43,979 bases of DNA from Bacillota bacterium (GCA_023392515.1 JAEVYX010000033.1:1-43979); one strand, 5' to 3'; positions 7,569 through 16,099 are shown, numbered from the stretch's first letter. Made by a program: numbers and translations. The notes: a model not told the origin generated them from the sequence alone.

Positions 7569-8279
7569 ATGAAAAAGCTATATGTAATCATCCTCGTAGC
7601 ACTAATGATGTTTTTCATCCCTGCATCGGCTCTGACCCAGGAAGTGGAACCGTTGGCCGGCGTGATTTTGGAATTATATGAAGATGGCAGTTTTTTGATG
7701 GAAAGTGAGACAATGGGCCAGGTAATGGTGGATGCAGATGAAGCATGCATCCTGGAGGGACTCTCCGCTCCTGCAGTCGGCCTATACGTATTCGTGGCTT
7801 ATGACGGTGTTATAACCAAGTCCCTGCCTGCGCAGATTCAAGCGGAGAAGATATCCTGCTTCAGGCTTCAGGGCACTGTATTGTCGGTGGATGAAATCTC
7901 CGGCACCATCCTCATTGATGCGATGGAATACGGGGAAGTAATTGTGAAGCTGCCAAAAATGGAAGAACCTTTGGCAGAAGGAGACTATGTGACGGTATAC
8001 TACAGCGGCCTGATGGCTCTGTCCTATCCCGCCCAAGCAGGCGCTTTAAAGGTGGATACCTATGAGCAGGTTTCCGGAACCATTGACGAGATTGCAGAAG
8101 GATACTTCCTGCTTTCCCAAGAGGATGGCGTTTTGCAGGTGAATATCGGTGACGAAACGGAGATGCCGGAAATGCTGGAAGTGGGAGATGCAGTGAAGGT
8201 ATATCATAACGGCCAAACGCTCTTCACTGCGCCACCTCAGGTGTTTGGGGTCATTTTAATCCCTCATGTGACAGAATAA
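7569..8279 (+). CDS. Secreted protein with three tandem OB-like (DUF3221-type) repeats
   Basis: 236 residues. ATG 7569 follows CGGAGG by 7 nt and opens a signal peptide (basic MKK, hydrophobic core to about residue 20, ASALTQ cleavage region); the longer open frame upstream has no ribosome site. The mature protein has three repeats of about 65 residues, beginning at LAGVILELYEDG, LQGTVLSVDEIS and VSGTIDEIAEGY. Each has a G-[VT]-[IV] strand, a hydrophobic strand and a GDxVxVxYxG-like strand; the first two end in S-[LY]-PAQ and the third in TAPPQ. The pattern resembles OB-fold domains of the DUF3221 kind. Function is unknown. It diverges from the GntR operon, so the GntR operator about 115 bp upstream could affect it. 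Confidence 0.7.
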   Translation: MKKLYVIILVALMMFFIPASALTQEVEPLAGVILELYEDGSFLMESETMGQVMVDADEACILEGLSAPAVGLYVFVAYDGVITKSLPAQIQAEKISCFRLQGTVLSVDEISGTILIDAMEYGEVIVKLPKMEEPLAEGDYVTVYYSGLMALSYPAQAGALKVDTYEQVSGTIDEIAEGYFLLSQEDGVLQVNIGDETEMPEMLEVGDAVKVYHNGQTLFTAPPQVFGVILIPHVTE

Positions 8280-8305
8280 GCCCTATTGATCCTCGTGATT
8301 GCAGG

Positions 8306-8338
8306 GAGCGCGCCGGCCGCGGCGCGCTCTCACTTTTT
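8306..8338 (+). terminator. Rho-independent terminator after the OB-repeat protein gene
   Basis: A 9-bp stem (GAGCGCGCC at 8306-8314, GGCGCGCTC at 8321-8329) is followed by CACTTTTTCTT. Confidence 0.85.
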
Positions 8339-8341
8339 CTT

Positions 8342-8374
8342 AACAAGAAAATACCCCCGGCTGGGCCGGGGGTA
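8342..8374 (-). terminator. Rho-independent terminator of the xpt-BMP operon
   Basis: A 10-bp stem (TACCCCCGGC at 8352-8361, GCCGGGGGTA at 8365-8374) is followed on the minus strand by TTTTCTTG. It lies about 40 bp past the stop of the binding-protein gene and is back to back with the plus-strand terminator. Confidence 0.85.
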
Positions 8375-8413
8375 CAATTGCTATATGCATTTGAGAAATT
8401 TAAAGGAAATGGA

Positions 8414-9508
8414 TTATTGTACTTCCACACCCTTAACCAGCCAATCCATTTGACCGGCGATGTAGGAACGCTCCAGCTTTTCGCCTTCCTTTACGCGCTC
8501 GGTGCCCTGGTTGTCAAAGATGGGGCCTTCGAATACGTCGAATTCACCGGAAACGATCTTGGCACGGGCGGCTTCGATTGCTTCCGCGGTGCCTTCGGCG
8601 CAGTTCTTGGTCAGGGGAGCAATGTCCACCAGGCCATCGGCCATATCCATGAAGATGTTCTCGGGCTTCCAGGTGCCGTCGATCACGGCCTGCACTTCAA
8701 AGGTGACAACAGCGCCCCAGTTCCAGACGGGAGCGGTCAGAACGGCATCGGGAGCTTCCACGCTCATGTCGGAGTTGTAGCCCACGCCCCACACGCCGCG
8801 TTCCTGAGCGGCCAACTGCGGCATGGTGGTATCGCAATGCTGGGCGATCACGTCGCATCCGGCGTCCAAAAGGGCTTCCGCGGTCTGCCGCTCCAAGGTC
8901 GGATCATACCAGGAATTGATGTACTTGATGTATACAACGGCGTCGGGATTCACGCTCTGCACGCCCAGGGCGAAAGCGTTGCAGCCGCCGTCAACTTCGG
9001 GGTTGGAGAAAGCGGCAACATAGCCGATCTTGCCGGACTGGGTCTTGAGGCCTGCAGCGATACCGGTCAGGTAACGGGCCTGATAGATGGCACCGAAATA
9101 GTTGTTGTAATTGGTGTCGTTGGACAAATATCCGGAGCAATGGGAGAAGATAACTTCGGGATATTCTTTGGCCATTTCGTCAAAGTGGTTCAGGTAGCCA
9201 AAGCTGTTGCCAAAGATGATCTGGCAGCCGGCTTCCACCAGCTCGCGGATGGCGGTTTCGCAGGCACTGTCCTCAGCCACGTTGGTCTTGATGATTACCT
9301 GGTCGTCGGTAAGGCCAAGGGCTTCCTTCATCGCAAGGGTGCCCTGGTGGTGAGCATAGGTGTAACCCTTGTCAACCACATCGCCAATGTAGATGAAGCC
9401 CACCTTCAGGTCTTCCTTGGCCACGGGGGCAAATTCCGCCAAAGCGGGCAGAGTGGCGGCCAGCGCCAGGACCAGGCACAACACGGCTGCAAAAATCTTC
9501 CTTGCCAT
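8414..9508 (-). CDS. BMP-family (PnrA/Med-like) substrate-binding protein, probably purine nucleoside
   Basis: 364 residues from ATG 9508, which GGAGGAGAC precedes. The opening VGFIYIGDVVDKGYTYAHHQG and the GKIGYVAAF and VDGGCNAFALGVQSVNP segments are typical of the BMP family (PF02608), whose studied members (PnrA/TmpC) bind purine nucleosides. Co-transcription with xpt supports a purine-linked ligand. The signal peptide ends ALAEFAP, an SPase-I site, and no lipobox Cys is present, which is unusual because Gram-positive BMP proteins are normally lipoproteins. Neither the ATPase nor the permeases of the transporter are in the window. It lies 49 bp after xpt. Confidence 0.88.
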   Translation of the reverse strand: MARKIFAAVLCLVLALAATLPALAEFAPVAKEDLKVGFIYIGDVVDKGYTYAHHQGTLAMKEALGLTDDQVIIKTNVAEDSACETAIRELVEAGCQIIFGNSFGYLNHFDEMAKEYPEVIFSHCSGYLSNDTNYNNYFGAIYQARYLTGIAAGLKTQSGKIGYVAAFSNPEVDGGCNAFALGVQSVNPDAVVYIKYINSWYDPTLERQTAEALLDAGCDVIAQHCDTTMPQLAAQERGVWGVGYNSDMSVEAPDAVLTAPVWNWGAVVTFEVQAVIDGTWKPENIFMDMADGLVDIAPLTKNCAEGTAEAIEAARAKIVSGEFDVFEGPIFDNQGTERVKEGEKLERSYIAGQMDWLVKGVEVQ

Positions 9509-9557
9509 AAGTGTCTCCTCCATTTTCCTAAGCAGTTCTATTTTCTTTGTCAACCTC

Positions 9558-10130
9558 TCAGCCCAGGAGGATTTCTCCGTCCTTGATGGCCGTAACGGTT
9601 GCTAAAGACACAATACGGATTCCCTCTTCGCGAAGGCGCTTGCCCCCGGGTTGAAATCCTTTTTCGATGCAAATGCCAGCGCCCACCAGTTCGCAGCCAG
9701 CCTGCTTTACAATGTCACGCAGCCCAATCAACGCTTCGCCGTTTGCCAGAAAGTCATCGATGATAAGAACCCGCTGGCCCGGCTGCAAATAGGCTTTGCT
9801 GACTCGAATAAAGCTTTCCTGACGGTGGGTAAAGGAGTAAACCTTGCTCACATACACATCATTTCCCATATTGGTGGTGGGGCCTTTTTTGGCGAATACA
9901 ACTGGGATATCTGAAAAAGCGTGGGCGGTGGTTACCGCTGCGGCAATGCCGCTGGCCTCAATGGTAAGGATGCAATCCACCTTCTCGTTTTGGAAGGCGT
10001 CGTAAAAAGCCTGTCCCATTTGAAAAAGCAGCGCCACGTCAATGCGGTGGTTCAGAAACATATCTACCTTGACGATGTCTGTGCCGATGCCTTTTCCCCA
10101 TGCCCTGATGGCTTCCTTGAGTGCTTCCAT
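9558..10130 (-). CDS. xpt: Xanthine phosphoribosyltransferase
   Basis: 190 residues, standard length. It transfers phosphoribose from PRPP to xanthine to form XMP in purine salvage. The PRPP-binding motif is VLIIDDFLANGEAL, and the ASGIAAAVTTAHAF and VFAKKGPTT segments match Xpt. ATG 10130 follows AGAGGCGG at 10-11 nt. The gene opens the xpt-BMP operon. Its leader of about 110 nt carries two strong hairpins, and the hexamer AACCGA, which forms one arm of the second hairpin, recurs touching the start codon. That would allow start-site sequestration. Confidence 0.94.
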   Translation of the reverse strand: MEALKEAIRAWGKGIGTDIVKVDMFLNHRIDVALLFQMGQAFYDAFQNEKVDCILTIEASGIAAAVTTAHAFSDIPVVFAKKGPTTNMGNDVYVSKVYSFTHRQESFIRVSKAYLQPGQRVLIIDDFLANGEALIGLRDIVKQAGCELVGAGICIEKGFQPGGKRLREEGIRIVSLATVTAIKDGEILLG

Positions 10131-10240
10131 CGGTTGCGGTGCCGCCTCTCACTGATGCTTCAAAAACCGAACACTTACCTTTTCAAAAAGGTATACACTC
10201 GGTTCATTCCCTCATAATCCGAACATTCAATGGGATTATG
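10131..10240 (-). promoter_or_regulatory. Structured 5' leader RNA of xpt (candidate cis-regulatory element)
   Basis: Read on the minus strand, an 8-bp hairpin (arms 10233-10240 and 10213-10220, 12-nt loop) begins at the predicted transcription start. An AGGGAATG linker follows, then a two-part hairpin: outer AACCGA/TCGGTT (10199-10204 with 10165-10170) and inner 7-bp stem (10187-10193 with 10176-10182). AACCGA recurs at 10130-10135 and includes the A of the start codon, so TCGGTT could pair with either copy. The conserved purine-riboswitch core (TTTCTACC, ACTAC) is absent. Ligand and class are unknown. Confidence 0.5.
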
Positions 10241-10245
10241 CAATC

Positions 10246-10274
10246 ATTGTACCCCATTTTACCGAACGATGCAA
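10246..10274 (-). promoter_or_regulatory. Promoter of the xpt-BMP operon
   Basis: On the minus strand TTGCAT (10269-10274) and TACAAT (10246-10251) are 17 bp apart. The predicted start falls next to the first leader hairpin. The remaining plus-strand sequence up to 10460 is AT-rich, and I see no other feature in it. Confidence 0.55.
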
Positions 10275-10460
10275 TAACTTTTTCACACTTTCTGTATATT
10301 TTGCATTCCAGACCAAAAAAATGTCGGTTTATGCGTGATGCCAAACAGACACAATTTGTAAAATTTTTGTAATACACTTGGTTTTCAATGCTTTTTTTCC
10401 CTGCTTGGTGTACAATAAAAACAGTTTGTTTTCAAATACTTTGGGGAAAGGGGGATGCCT

Positions 10461-11984
10461 ATGCTTCGTCGGGCCGGCGCATTATGCCTGGGGCTTTGGC
10501 TTTTCCTATTTCCCCTGGCTGCGCATGCCCTTGCCGCGGCAGCAGAAGCAGAATCTGCCGTTAGCAGGAGGGCGCTATATGTGGCCTGTGATTTTTTCCT
10601 TTCCCAGGAGGACACCTGGCCCTCCTCCAGTAACAATGTAAAGGCTGTGGCTGAAGCGTTTTCCGGGGGCAATATGGATTTTGAAGTACAGCGCATTCTA
10701 AATGGCTCCATCAATTCCGTAGCAGGCCTTGCCCAGGCGGTTCAGGATGCCTTTTCCCTGGCTGATGAAAATGATGTTTCCTATTTTTATATCAGTACCC
10801 ATGGGCTGTACGATTCCACCCAGTCAAACCTGGAAGCGGGGCTGCTTTTGTGCGACGGCATGCAGGAGGAAGTGGTGACCGCCCGGCAGCTTTCAGAAAT
10901 TTTTGCTCCCATCCTGGGCCGAAAAGTGCTTATCATCGACGCATGCAACAGCGGGGCCTTCATCGGCAAGGGCGTCAGCGGCGGTGTTACGGAAACGGCT
11001 TTTTCCGGGCCGGAGTACAAGGTGCTGACCAGTGCCGGGGGCAGCGAGGAAAGCTGGTACTGGTCCAGTACCGACCGCAGGCCTGGAGCGGTGCAGGGCG
11101 CAGGGTATTTTTCATCGGTGTTGTGCGACGCTTTGGGCTATCATGGGGAATACGGAGCCGACCAAAACCGGGACGGTTCGATCACTCTGTCCGAGTGCTA
11201 CCGATATCTGATGGAAAATCATGCTGCATCCACGCCGCAGGTATACCCCCAGGAGGACGATTTCGTGCTCTTCAACTACGATAACTTGAAGGCGGCGGGT
11301 GGAGAGAGCGCCATTTCCGGCATCACCTTTTTTGATACGGTGCTGGATGCTGCGCAAAGCGCCGTATCCTTTGAGTTTACGGCTACAAGGCCTGTTCAGA
11401 TGGCTTATCAGCTGGTGTACTATCAGGAGGGAAAATGGCAGTTTGCTACCGCGCCCCTGCTATTTGACGACCAGGAGCAGGGCGGCGATTTCGGCGATCA
11501 GAAGGGGTTTATATCTCCCGGACGTAAGCAGCGCACATTGAACCTTGCTCCCCAGGAAGCGGACGCCTATGGTTATGTAATGGTTCAGCTCATAACCATC
11601 GAGGATGGGAAAACCACCCTTCACGGCAGTCGGGTTTTGTGCGTGCCGCCCGCGGCCGGTGATCCCGAGCTTTCGGTGAAAACAGCCATGGCCTTTACGC
11701 CTTCCCAGGGGAAGGAAATGAGCATTCTTGTCAGTCATCGGATTCCGTGCCGTCTTTCTATATCCATTTTAGATGCTTCGGGCCATGTGGTGCGCCGCCT
11801 GAGCGTACAGGCGCCCAGCCGGCCCCAGCAGTTAACCCCTTCCGGGTCGGCCTTCTATTGGAATGGGAAAACGCAAAGCGGTGATGCTGCCGCGCCGGGC
11901 ATGTATACCGCCCGTGTGACTGTACAATTGGGCGGATCGGTATTTGAAGCGCATTCTGAACCCTTTGAATTGTTGGCAGAATAG
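10461..11984 (+). CDS. Secreted caspase-fold (C14-like) peptidase with EF-hand-like loop and FlgD/Ig-like C-terminus
   Basis: About 507 residues. A signal peptide (residues 1 to about 25) precedes a caspase-like domain beginning at RRALYVACDFF. The dyad is visible as His114 in YISTHGLYD and Cys162 in VLIIDACNSGAFIG. A canonical calcium-loop pattern, DQNRDGSITLSE (residues 234-245), lies near the end of the domain. The last 90 residues or so contain FYWNGKTQSGDAAAPGMYTARV, the FlgD/Ig-like wing-domain pattern (FYWNGKTQSGD, then AAAPGMYTARV). Substrate specificity is unknown; bacterial members often cleave after Arg/Lys. The start could be ATG 10455 or 10461; the spacing from GGGGG favours 10461. 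It precedes the CotH-type gene on the same strand. Confidence 0.82.
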   Translation: MLRRAGALCLGLWLFLFPLAAHALAAAAEAESAVSRRALYVACDFFLSQEDTWPSSSNNVKAVAEAFSGGNMDFEVQRILNGSINSVAGLAQAVQDAFSLADENDVSYFYISTHGLYDSTQSNLEAGLLLCDGMQEEVVTARQLSEIFAPILGRKVLIIDACNSGAFIGKGVSGGVTETAFSGPEYKVLTSAGGSEESWYWSSTDRRPGAVQGAGYFSSVLCDALGYHGEYGADQNRDGSITLSECYRYLMENHAASTPQVYPQEDDFVLFNYDNLKAAGGESAISGITFFDTVLDAAQSAVSFEFTATRPVQMAYQLVYYQEGKWQFATAPLLFDDQEQGGDFGDQKGFISPGRKQRTLNLAPQEADAYGYVMVQLITIEDGKTTLHGSRVLCVPPAAGDPELSVKTAMAFTPSQGKEMSILVSHRIPCRLSISILDASGHVVRRLSVQAPSRPQQLTPSGSAFYWNGKTQSGDAAAPGMYTARVTVQLGGSVFEAHSEPFELLAE

Positions 11985-12017
11985 CATACATTTTACATGG
12001 AACCTTTTGCGGATAAT

Positions 12018-12045
12018 TTGCGTCCAAGCGAATGTATGATATAAT
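12018..12045 (+). promoter_or_regulatory. Promoter of the lamin-tail/CotH gene
   Basis: TTGCGT (12018-12023) and TATAAT (12040-12045) with 16-bp spacing and an extended -10 (TGA before TATAAT), about 60 bp before the start. Confidence 0.6.
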
Positions 12046-12106
12046 GACTATTGTCTCAAATGTCACAATGTTTTTACTTGAACATTGAAAGGTGGGTTTA
12101 CACCCC

Positions 12107-15100
12107 ATGCAAGTTACTCCTTCTCCACGCAACCCGCAAAAGCGCACGCCCGGAGGGCGAGCCAAACGCAAATTCACCGGCGTTTTTCCTGCCATGCTGA
12201 TTTTTGCCGGGTTTGTTGCGCTGATGGTGATCGTTATGCCTAAGGAGCCGCTCACCCACGCCTTAACCTCCATTCAAGGAGAAAACGGTCAGGCGCCCAC
12301 CGGTGTGCCTTCCGATATATATAAGGGCTTGGTTATCAGCGAAGTGATGGCTTCCAACCGTTCTTCCGTGCCTGATGAGAACGGGCAGTTTAACGACTGG
12401 GTGGAGATTTGGAACAGCACGGACAAGCCTATGGATTTGACCAACGTGGGCCTTTCAGACCGGGCTGACAGCGTGCGTTTTTTGTTTCCGTCCATGATTT
12501 TGGCCCCGAATGGCCGCGTGGTGGTGTTTGCATCCGATACCAATTCCGCCGATCTGGATGGTTCCTTTCATGCCAAATTCAAGATTTCTTCTGTGGGAGA
12601 AACGGTTTATCTGTTTGACCCCAGCGCATACGTTATTGATCAGGTAGCTACCCCCATTACCGATACGGATACCTCCTACGCCTTGGGGTCGGATGGGCAG
12701 TTTGCGCAGACCCAAGAGTATAGCCCCGGCTTTCCCAATGATCAGGAAGGCTTTTTGGCCTACCGCAACCAAAATGCCGTAACGGACGGTGCCCTCATCA
12801 TTAACGAGGTCATGGCCGACGCCCGCACGGGGCTGAGCGATGAGGACGGGGAATTAAGCGATTGGATCGAATTGTACAACACGACCGATCAACCCATCAA
12901 TTTGAATAAATACGCTTTGAGCGACAAGGAAAACGATCCGCTTAAGTGGAGATTTCCCCAGGATGCTGTGATTCCCGCCAGGGGATACTACCTGGTGTTT
13001 TGCAGCGGGAAGGACAGGCTCCTGTCGGCGGGCAGCATTCCCCATGCCAATTTCAAAATCAGTGCTGAACGGGAAACGGTGATCCTGAGCGATAGCTACG
13101 GGCGCTTGATCGACCGTGTCGCCATTGACAACCTGGCGGTGGATGCTTCGTATGGCCGTAATGAATCGGGCGGCTGGCAGATATATCAGGGGGCAACCCC
13201 CGGCATGCCCAACAACAACCAGGGCGCGGCCCGAGCGGACCTGATGCTTCGCGCGGCTAACCCCACAGGGGTATATATTTCCGAGGTCATGTCCTCCAAC
13301 AGCGCTACCACGCTGTCTGAAGATGGCGACTTTTGCGATTGGGTGGAGCTGTACAACAGCTCCACCGAAATTGTCTATCTGGAAGGCTATGGCCTGAGCG
13401 ACAACATCAACCGCGCGCGTAAATGGCAGTTTCCCGCAGGAACGGCCATCTATCCCGGAGAATACAAGGTGGTTTATCTGGATGGGCGTAATACCGAGGA
13501 ATCCGGCCGCTATCACACCAGTTTCAAGCTTAGCCGGGCGGGGGGAGAGGTTGTTGCCTTATCCGATCCAACAGGCCGGGTGCTGGATAAGTTAAGCCTT
13601 CCGCTGATCCCCACCAACCTCTCCTATGGCAGGACCAGCGGCCTGGAGGGGTTTTTTTATTATGATGCGCCTACTGTGGGAAGTGCAAACGGCACCGGCT
13701 TTCTTGGCTTTGCGCAAACCCCGTCCTTTACCCTTAAGGGAGGGTTGTATTACCAAACCATTACCGTGGATATCCAGGTTCCGGCGGGGACAACAGTCTT
13801 TTACACCCTGGACGGCAGCATACCTACCAATCAGTCTGCCCCTTATCAGGGCCAGCCGCTGGAAATGAGTTCCACCACGGTGCTAAGGGCCCGGGCTTAC
13901 CAGCAGGATTTGCAGCCCAGCAGCACCATAACCCAGACGTACCTCATCAACGTCTACCACACGCTTCCCATCGTTTCCTTGGTGGGAGACCCGGATGAGC
14001 TGTGGAATGAGACAGATGGGATTCTGGCTTCGGGCGGGGCTTTGAATAAAGAAAAAATCCCTTTCAAATTGCAAAGCGGGGGCGATCCCATCTACCGCAC
14101 ACTGGGCAAGGTGCTTAGGCCCGGTCATGTGGAATATTACCAGATGGATGGAACCCAAGTATTGTCCCAGGGTGTTGAGTTTGCTTTGCAGGGCCAGTAC
14201 AGCCTGGACATGCCCCAAAAAACTTTCAAAGTCAAGGCCAAGACTGCCCAGGGCAAGCAGTATTTCGATGCCGCTCTTTTCAGCGACCGGCCTTTTGCCC
14301 AGTATAAATCCTTCGTGCTGCGCAACAGCGGCAATGACTGCGTATGGACCAGAATTAATGATGGGTTCCAGTCCAGGCTTCTGGATCATTTGGATACCAC
14401 CGTCATCCATCAGGCATTTAACCCTGTCGTGGTTTATCTGAACGGAAAATACTGGGGCCACTACAACATGCGGGAGCGGGTGGACCGGTACTTTGTCGCC
14501 CAGCATGAAGGGCTCTCCCTTGAAGAAGCCGACAATATGGACATTCTGGAGTCCAGCAGCAAGCTGGTTTACGGCAGCAGCAAAGAATACAAGGCTTTGA
14601 TTGAAAAAGCTAAGTCCCTCTCCCCGGGGAAAAACCCGGAAGATTTGCAATACCTCCTAGACAGGATTGATGTGGACAACTATTTTGATTACATGGCCAT
14701 TGAAATGTTCTTTGGCAACTCTGACCCCGGCAATATCCGCTATTACAAGCTCAAGGGCGAAGGGCAGAAATGGCGCTGGATCTTCTACGACTCAGATTAT
14801 GGTCTGTTCCAATCCAAATTTGACAGCCCCACCTCCTACATGGACCCCAAAGGAGCCGGTCAGCAGAATATCAACAATGTTCTTATCCGAAAGCTGCTGG
14901 AAAATGACGAGATGAAGGAAAAGTTTCTGCGCCGCTTGGGCGTCATCTTCCAGAAGTTTACCACAGAGTTCATGCTGAGCGTATTCAACGAAACGGCGGC
15001 CATGATTGAAGGAGAAATGCAACTGCACTTTGCCCGCTGGGCAGAATTGAACGAAAAGACCATTAACGTTGATTCGCCTATGACCGCCGAGGGTGCGCTG

Positions 15101-15259
15101 AGATATTGGCGGCAGCGGCTGGACTATAACCGCAATGTTATCAAAAAGCGCCCCACCTACTTCTACGAACGCGTGCAGAATTATTTCAAGCTGTCCGACT
15201 CGGTGATGACTGAATACTTCGGGCCGAAGCCTCCCATGCCGGCGGATGCTCTCCTTTAA
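12107..15259 (+). CDS. Membrane-anchored surface protein: three lamin-tail domains, chitobiase-type beta domain and CotH kinase domain
   Basis: 1050 residues. A basic N-terminus and one membrane segment (residues 23-44) suggest an anchored extracytoplasmic protein. Three lamin-tail repeats follow: starts near residues 70, 228 and 388, each [IV]SEVM or INEVM, then a DW[VI]E[IL] strand. Next come a chitobiase/hexosaminidase C-terminal-type domain (about 540-613, FYTLDGSIPTNQ) and a CotH kinase domain (about 618-1024) with GKYWGHYNMRERVD, FFGNSDPGN near 869 and FYDSDYGL near 893. CotH-type kinases phosphorylate secreted proteins, as known for B. subtilis spore-coat CotB/CotG. ATG 12107 is used; a GTG at 12092 is the alternative. 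Linked DUF4956 and VTC genes suggest a shared phosphate-related role. Confidence 0.88.
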   Translation: MQVTPSPRNPQKRTPGGRAKRKFTGVFPAMLIFAGFVALMVIVMPKEPLTHALTSIQGENGQAPTGVPSDIYKGLVISEVMASNRSSVPDENGQFNDWVEIWNSTDKPMDLTNVGLSDRADSVRFLFPSMILAPNGRVVVFASDTNSADLDGSFHAKFKISSVGETVYLFDPSAYVIDQVATPITDTDTSYALGSDGQFAQTQEYSPGFPNDQEGFLAYRNQNAVTDGALIINEVMADARTGLSDEDGELSDWIELYNTTDQPINLNKYALSDKENDPLKWRFPQDAVIPARGYYLVFCSGKDRLLSAGSIPHANFKISAERETVILSDSYGRLIDRVAIDNLAVDASYGRNESGGWQIYQGATPGMPNNNQGAARADLMLRAANPTGVYISEVMSSNSATTLSEDGDFCDWVELYNSSTEIVYLEGYGLSDNINRARKWQFPAGTAIYPGEYKVVYLDGRNTEESGRYHTSFKLSRAGGEVVALSDPTGRVLDKLSLPLIPTNLSYGRTSGLEGFFYYDAPTVGSANGTGFLGFAQTPSFTLKGGLYYQTITVDIQVPAGTTVFYTLDGSIPTNQSAPYQGQPLEMSSTTVLRARAYQQDLQPSSTITQTYLINVYHTLPIVSLVGDPDELWNETDGILASGGALNKEKIPFKLQSGGDPIYRTLGKVLRPGHVEYYQMDGTQVLSQGVEFALQGQYSLDMPQKTFKVKAKTAQGKQYFDAALFSDRPFAQYKSFVLRNSGNDCVWTRINDGFQSRLLDHLDTTVIHQAFNPVVVYLNGKYWGHYNMRERVDRYFVAQHEGLSLEEADNMDILESSSKLVYGSSKEYKALIEKAKSLSPGKNPEDLQYLLDRIDVDNYFDYMAIEMFFGNSDPGNIRYYKLKGEGQKWRWIFYDSDYGLFQSKFDSPTSYMDPKGAGQQNINNVLIRKLLENDEMKEKFLRRLGVIFQKFTTEFMLSVFNETAAMIEGEMQLHFARWAELNEKTINVDSPMTAEGALRYWRQRLDYNRNVIKKRPTYFYERVQNYFKLSDSVMTEYFGPKPPMPADALL

Positions 15260-15270
15260 ACAGGGTTTTC

Positions 15271-15298
15271 TTGACGGAACTTTCCTTTTCCGTATAAT
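15271..15298 (+). promoter_or_regulatory. Promoter of the DUF4956-VTC genes
   Basis: TTGACG (15271-15276) and TATAAT (15293-15298) with 16-bp spacing, starting 11 bp past the CotH stop. The two downstream genes can be made independently of the large surface protein. Confidence 0.65.
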
Positions 15299-15331
15299 AT
15301 TGAGAATGAATCATACACAGGAGGCGCGATT

Positions 15332-16045
15332 ATGTACGGTTTGGCACTTTTGGCCACAGTCAGCACCAAGGATATCCTCAAGCAGGATTCTTCCCTGTCA
15401 TCCTATTTTGCACAGCAATTGCAAAACCTGACTCCCTTGAAAATGGTGGTTGCTTTGGCCATGGGGCTGATTACCGGTCTGCTGATCGCCTTCGTCTACC
15501 GCAAAACCTTTCGGGGTGTCTTATACAGCCCCTCTTTTTCCATGACGCTGGTGATGCTCACGCTGATCACCACACCGGTGGTTATGTGCATCAAAAGCGA
15601 TATTGCATTGTCCATGGGCATGGTGGGTGCCTTGTCCATTGTGCGTTTCCGTACTGCTGTAAAAGACCCTATGGATACCGCTTATATGTTCTGGGCTTTG
15701 ACCATGGGCATCCTTCTGGGCGCGGAGCTTTATCTGGTGGGTTTGGTCGTGGTTGCAGGCATTGCGGTTATTCTCTTGGGCATGACCTATATCAAGTTCC
15801 AAAACCCCAATAGCTATTTGCTTGTACTTCATTATGATGAGGCCGCAGAGTACGAAATCGAGGCGGAATTAAAGCATTCTGTCAAGGTTCACCGCCTGCG
15901 AAGCAAAACCCTGACCCGCGCCGGCGCGGAAATGACCGTAGAGGTGCGCCTTGGCGAAAAGCATGAGATCGTAGCCCGGATGCTGGATATCGAAGGCGTT
16001 CACGATGCGACCCTGGTTGCCTGCCAGACTGAAGCAGGAGCTTAA
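15332..16045 (+). CDS. DUF4956 family membrane protein
   Basis: 237 residues. ATG 15332 follows AGGAGG. Hydrophobic segments lie at about residues 35-55, 68-88, 92-105 and 110-150, followed by a soluble domain of about 80 residues. The conserved family segment is GALSIVRFRTAVKDPMDTAY. DUF4956 has no established biochemical function. Genes of this family commonly neighbour VTC-domain and CotH genes, as here (my recollection of genome neighbourhoods, not checked). By analogy with yeast, where Vtc1-type membrane subunits form the channel for VTC-made polyphosphate, it might be the membrane partner of the next gene; this is inference. Confidence 0.88.
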   Translation: MYGLALLATVSTKDILKQDSSLSSYFAQQLQNLTPLKMVVALAMGLITGLLIAFVYRKTFRGVLYSPSFSMTLVMLTLITTPVVMCIKSDIALSMGMVGALSIVRFRTAVKDPMDTAYMFWALTMGILLGAELYLVGLVVVAGIAVILLGMTYIKFQNPNSYLLVLHYDEAAEYEIEAELKHSVKVHRLRSKTLTRAGAEMTVEVRLGEKHEIVARMLDIEGVHDATLVACQTEAGA

Positions 16046-16099
16046 GCTGCCATCCCTTCCTGAATTTGTATATGCGCATCCCGTAAAGGAGGGACCGCC

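Noticed and set aside
8378..9586. 402-codon plus-strand open frame opposite the BMP gene
   Set aside because: Shadow of the BMP binding protein, which has a signal peptide, ribosome site and family motifs on the minus strand.
10131..10240. Guanine/xanthine purine riboswitch upstream of xpt
   Set aside because: The conserved aptamer segments (TTTCTACC, ACTAC and paired loop sequences) could not be found on the minus strand.
13883..14650. Minus-strand open frame inside the CotH gene
   Set aside because: Antisense to the conserved kinase domain; no start context.
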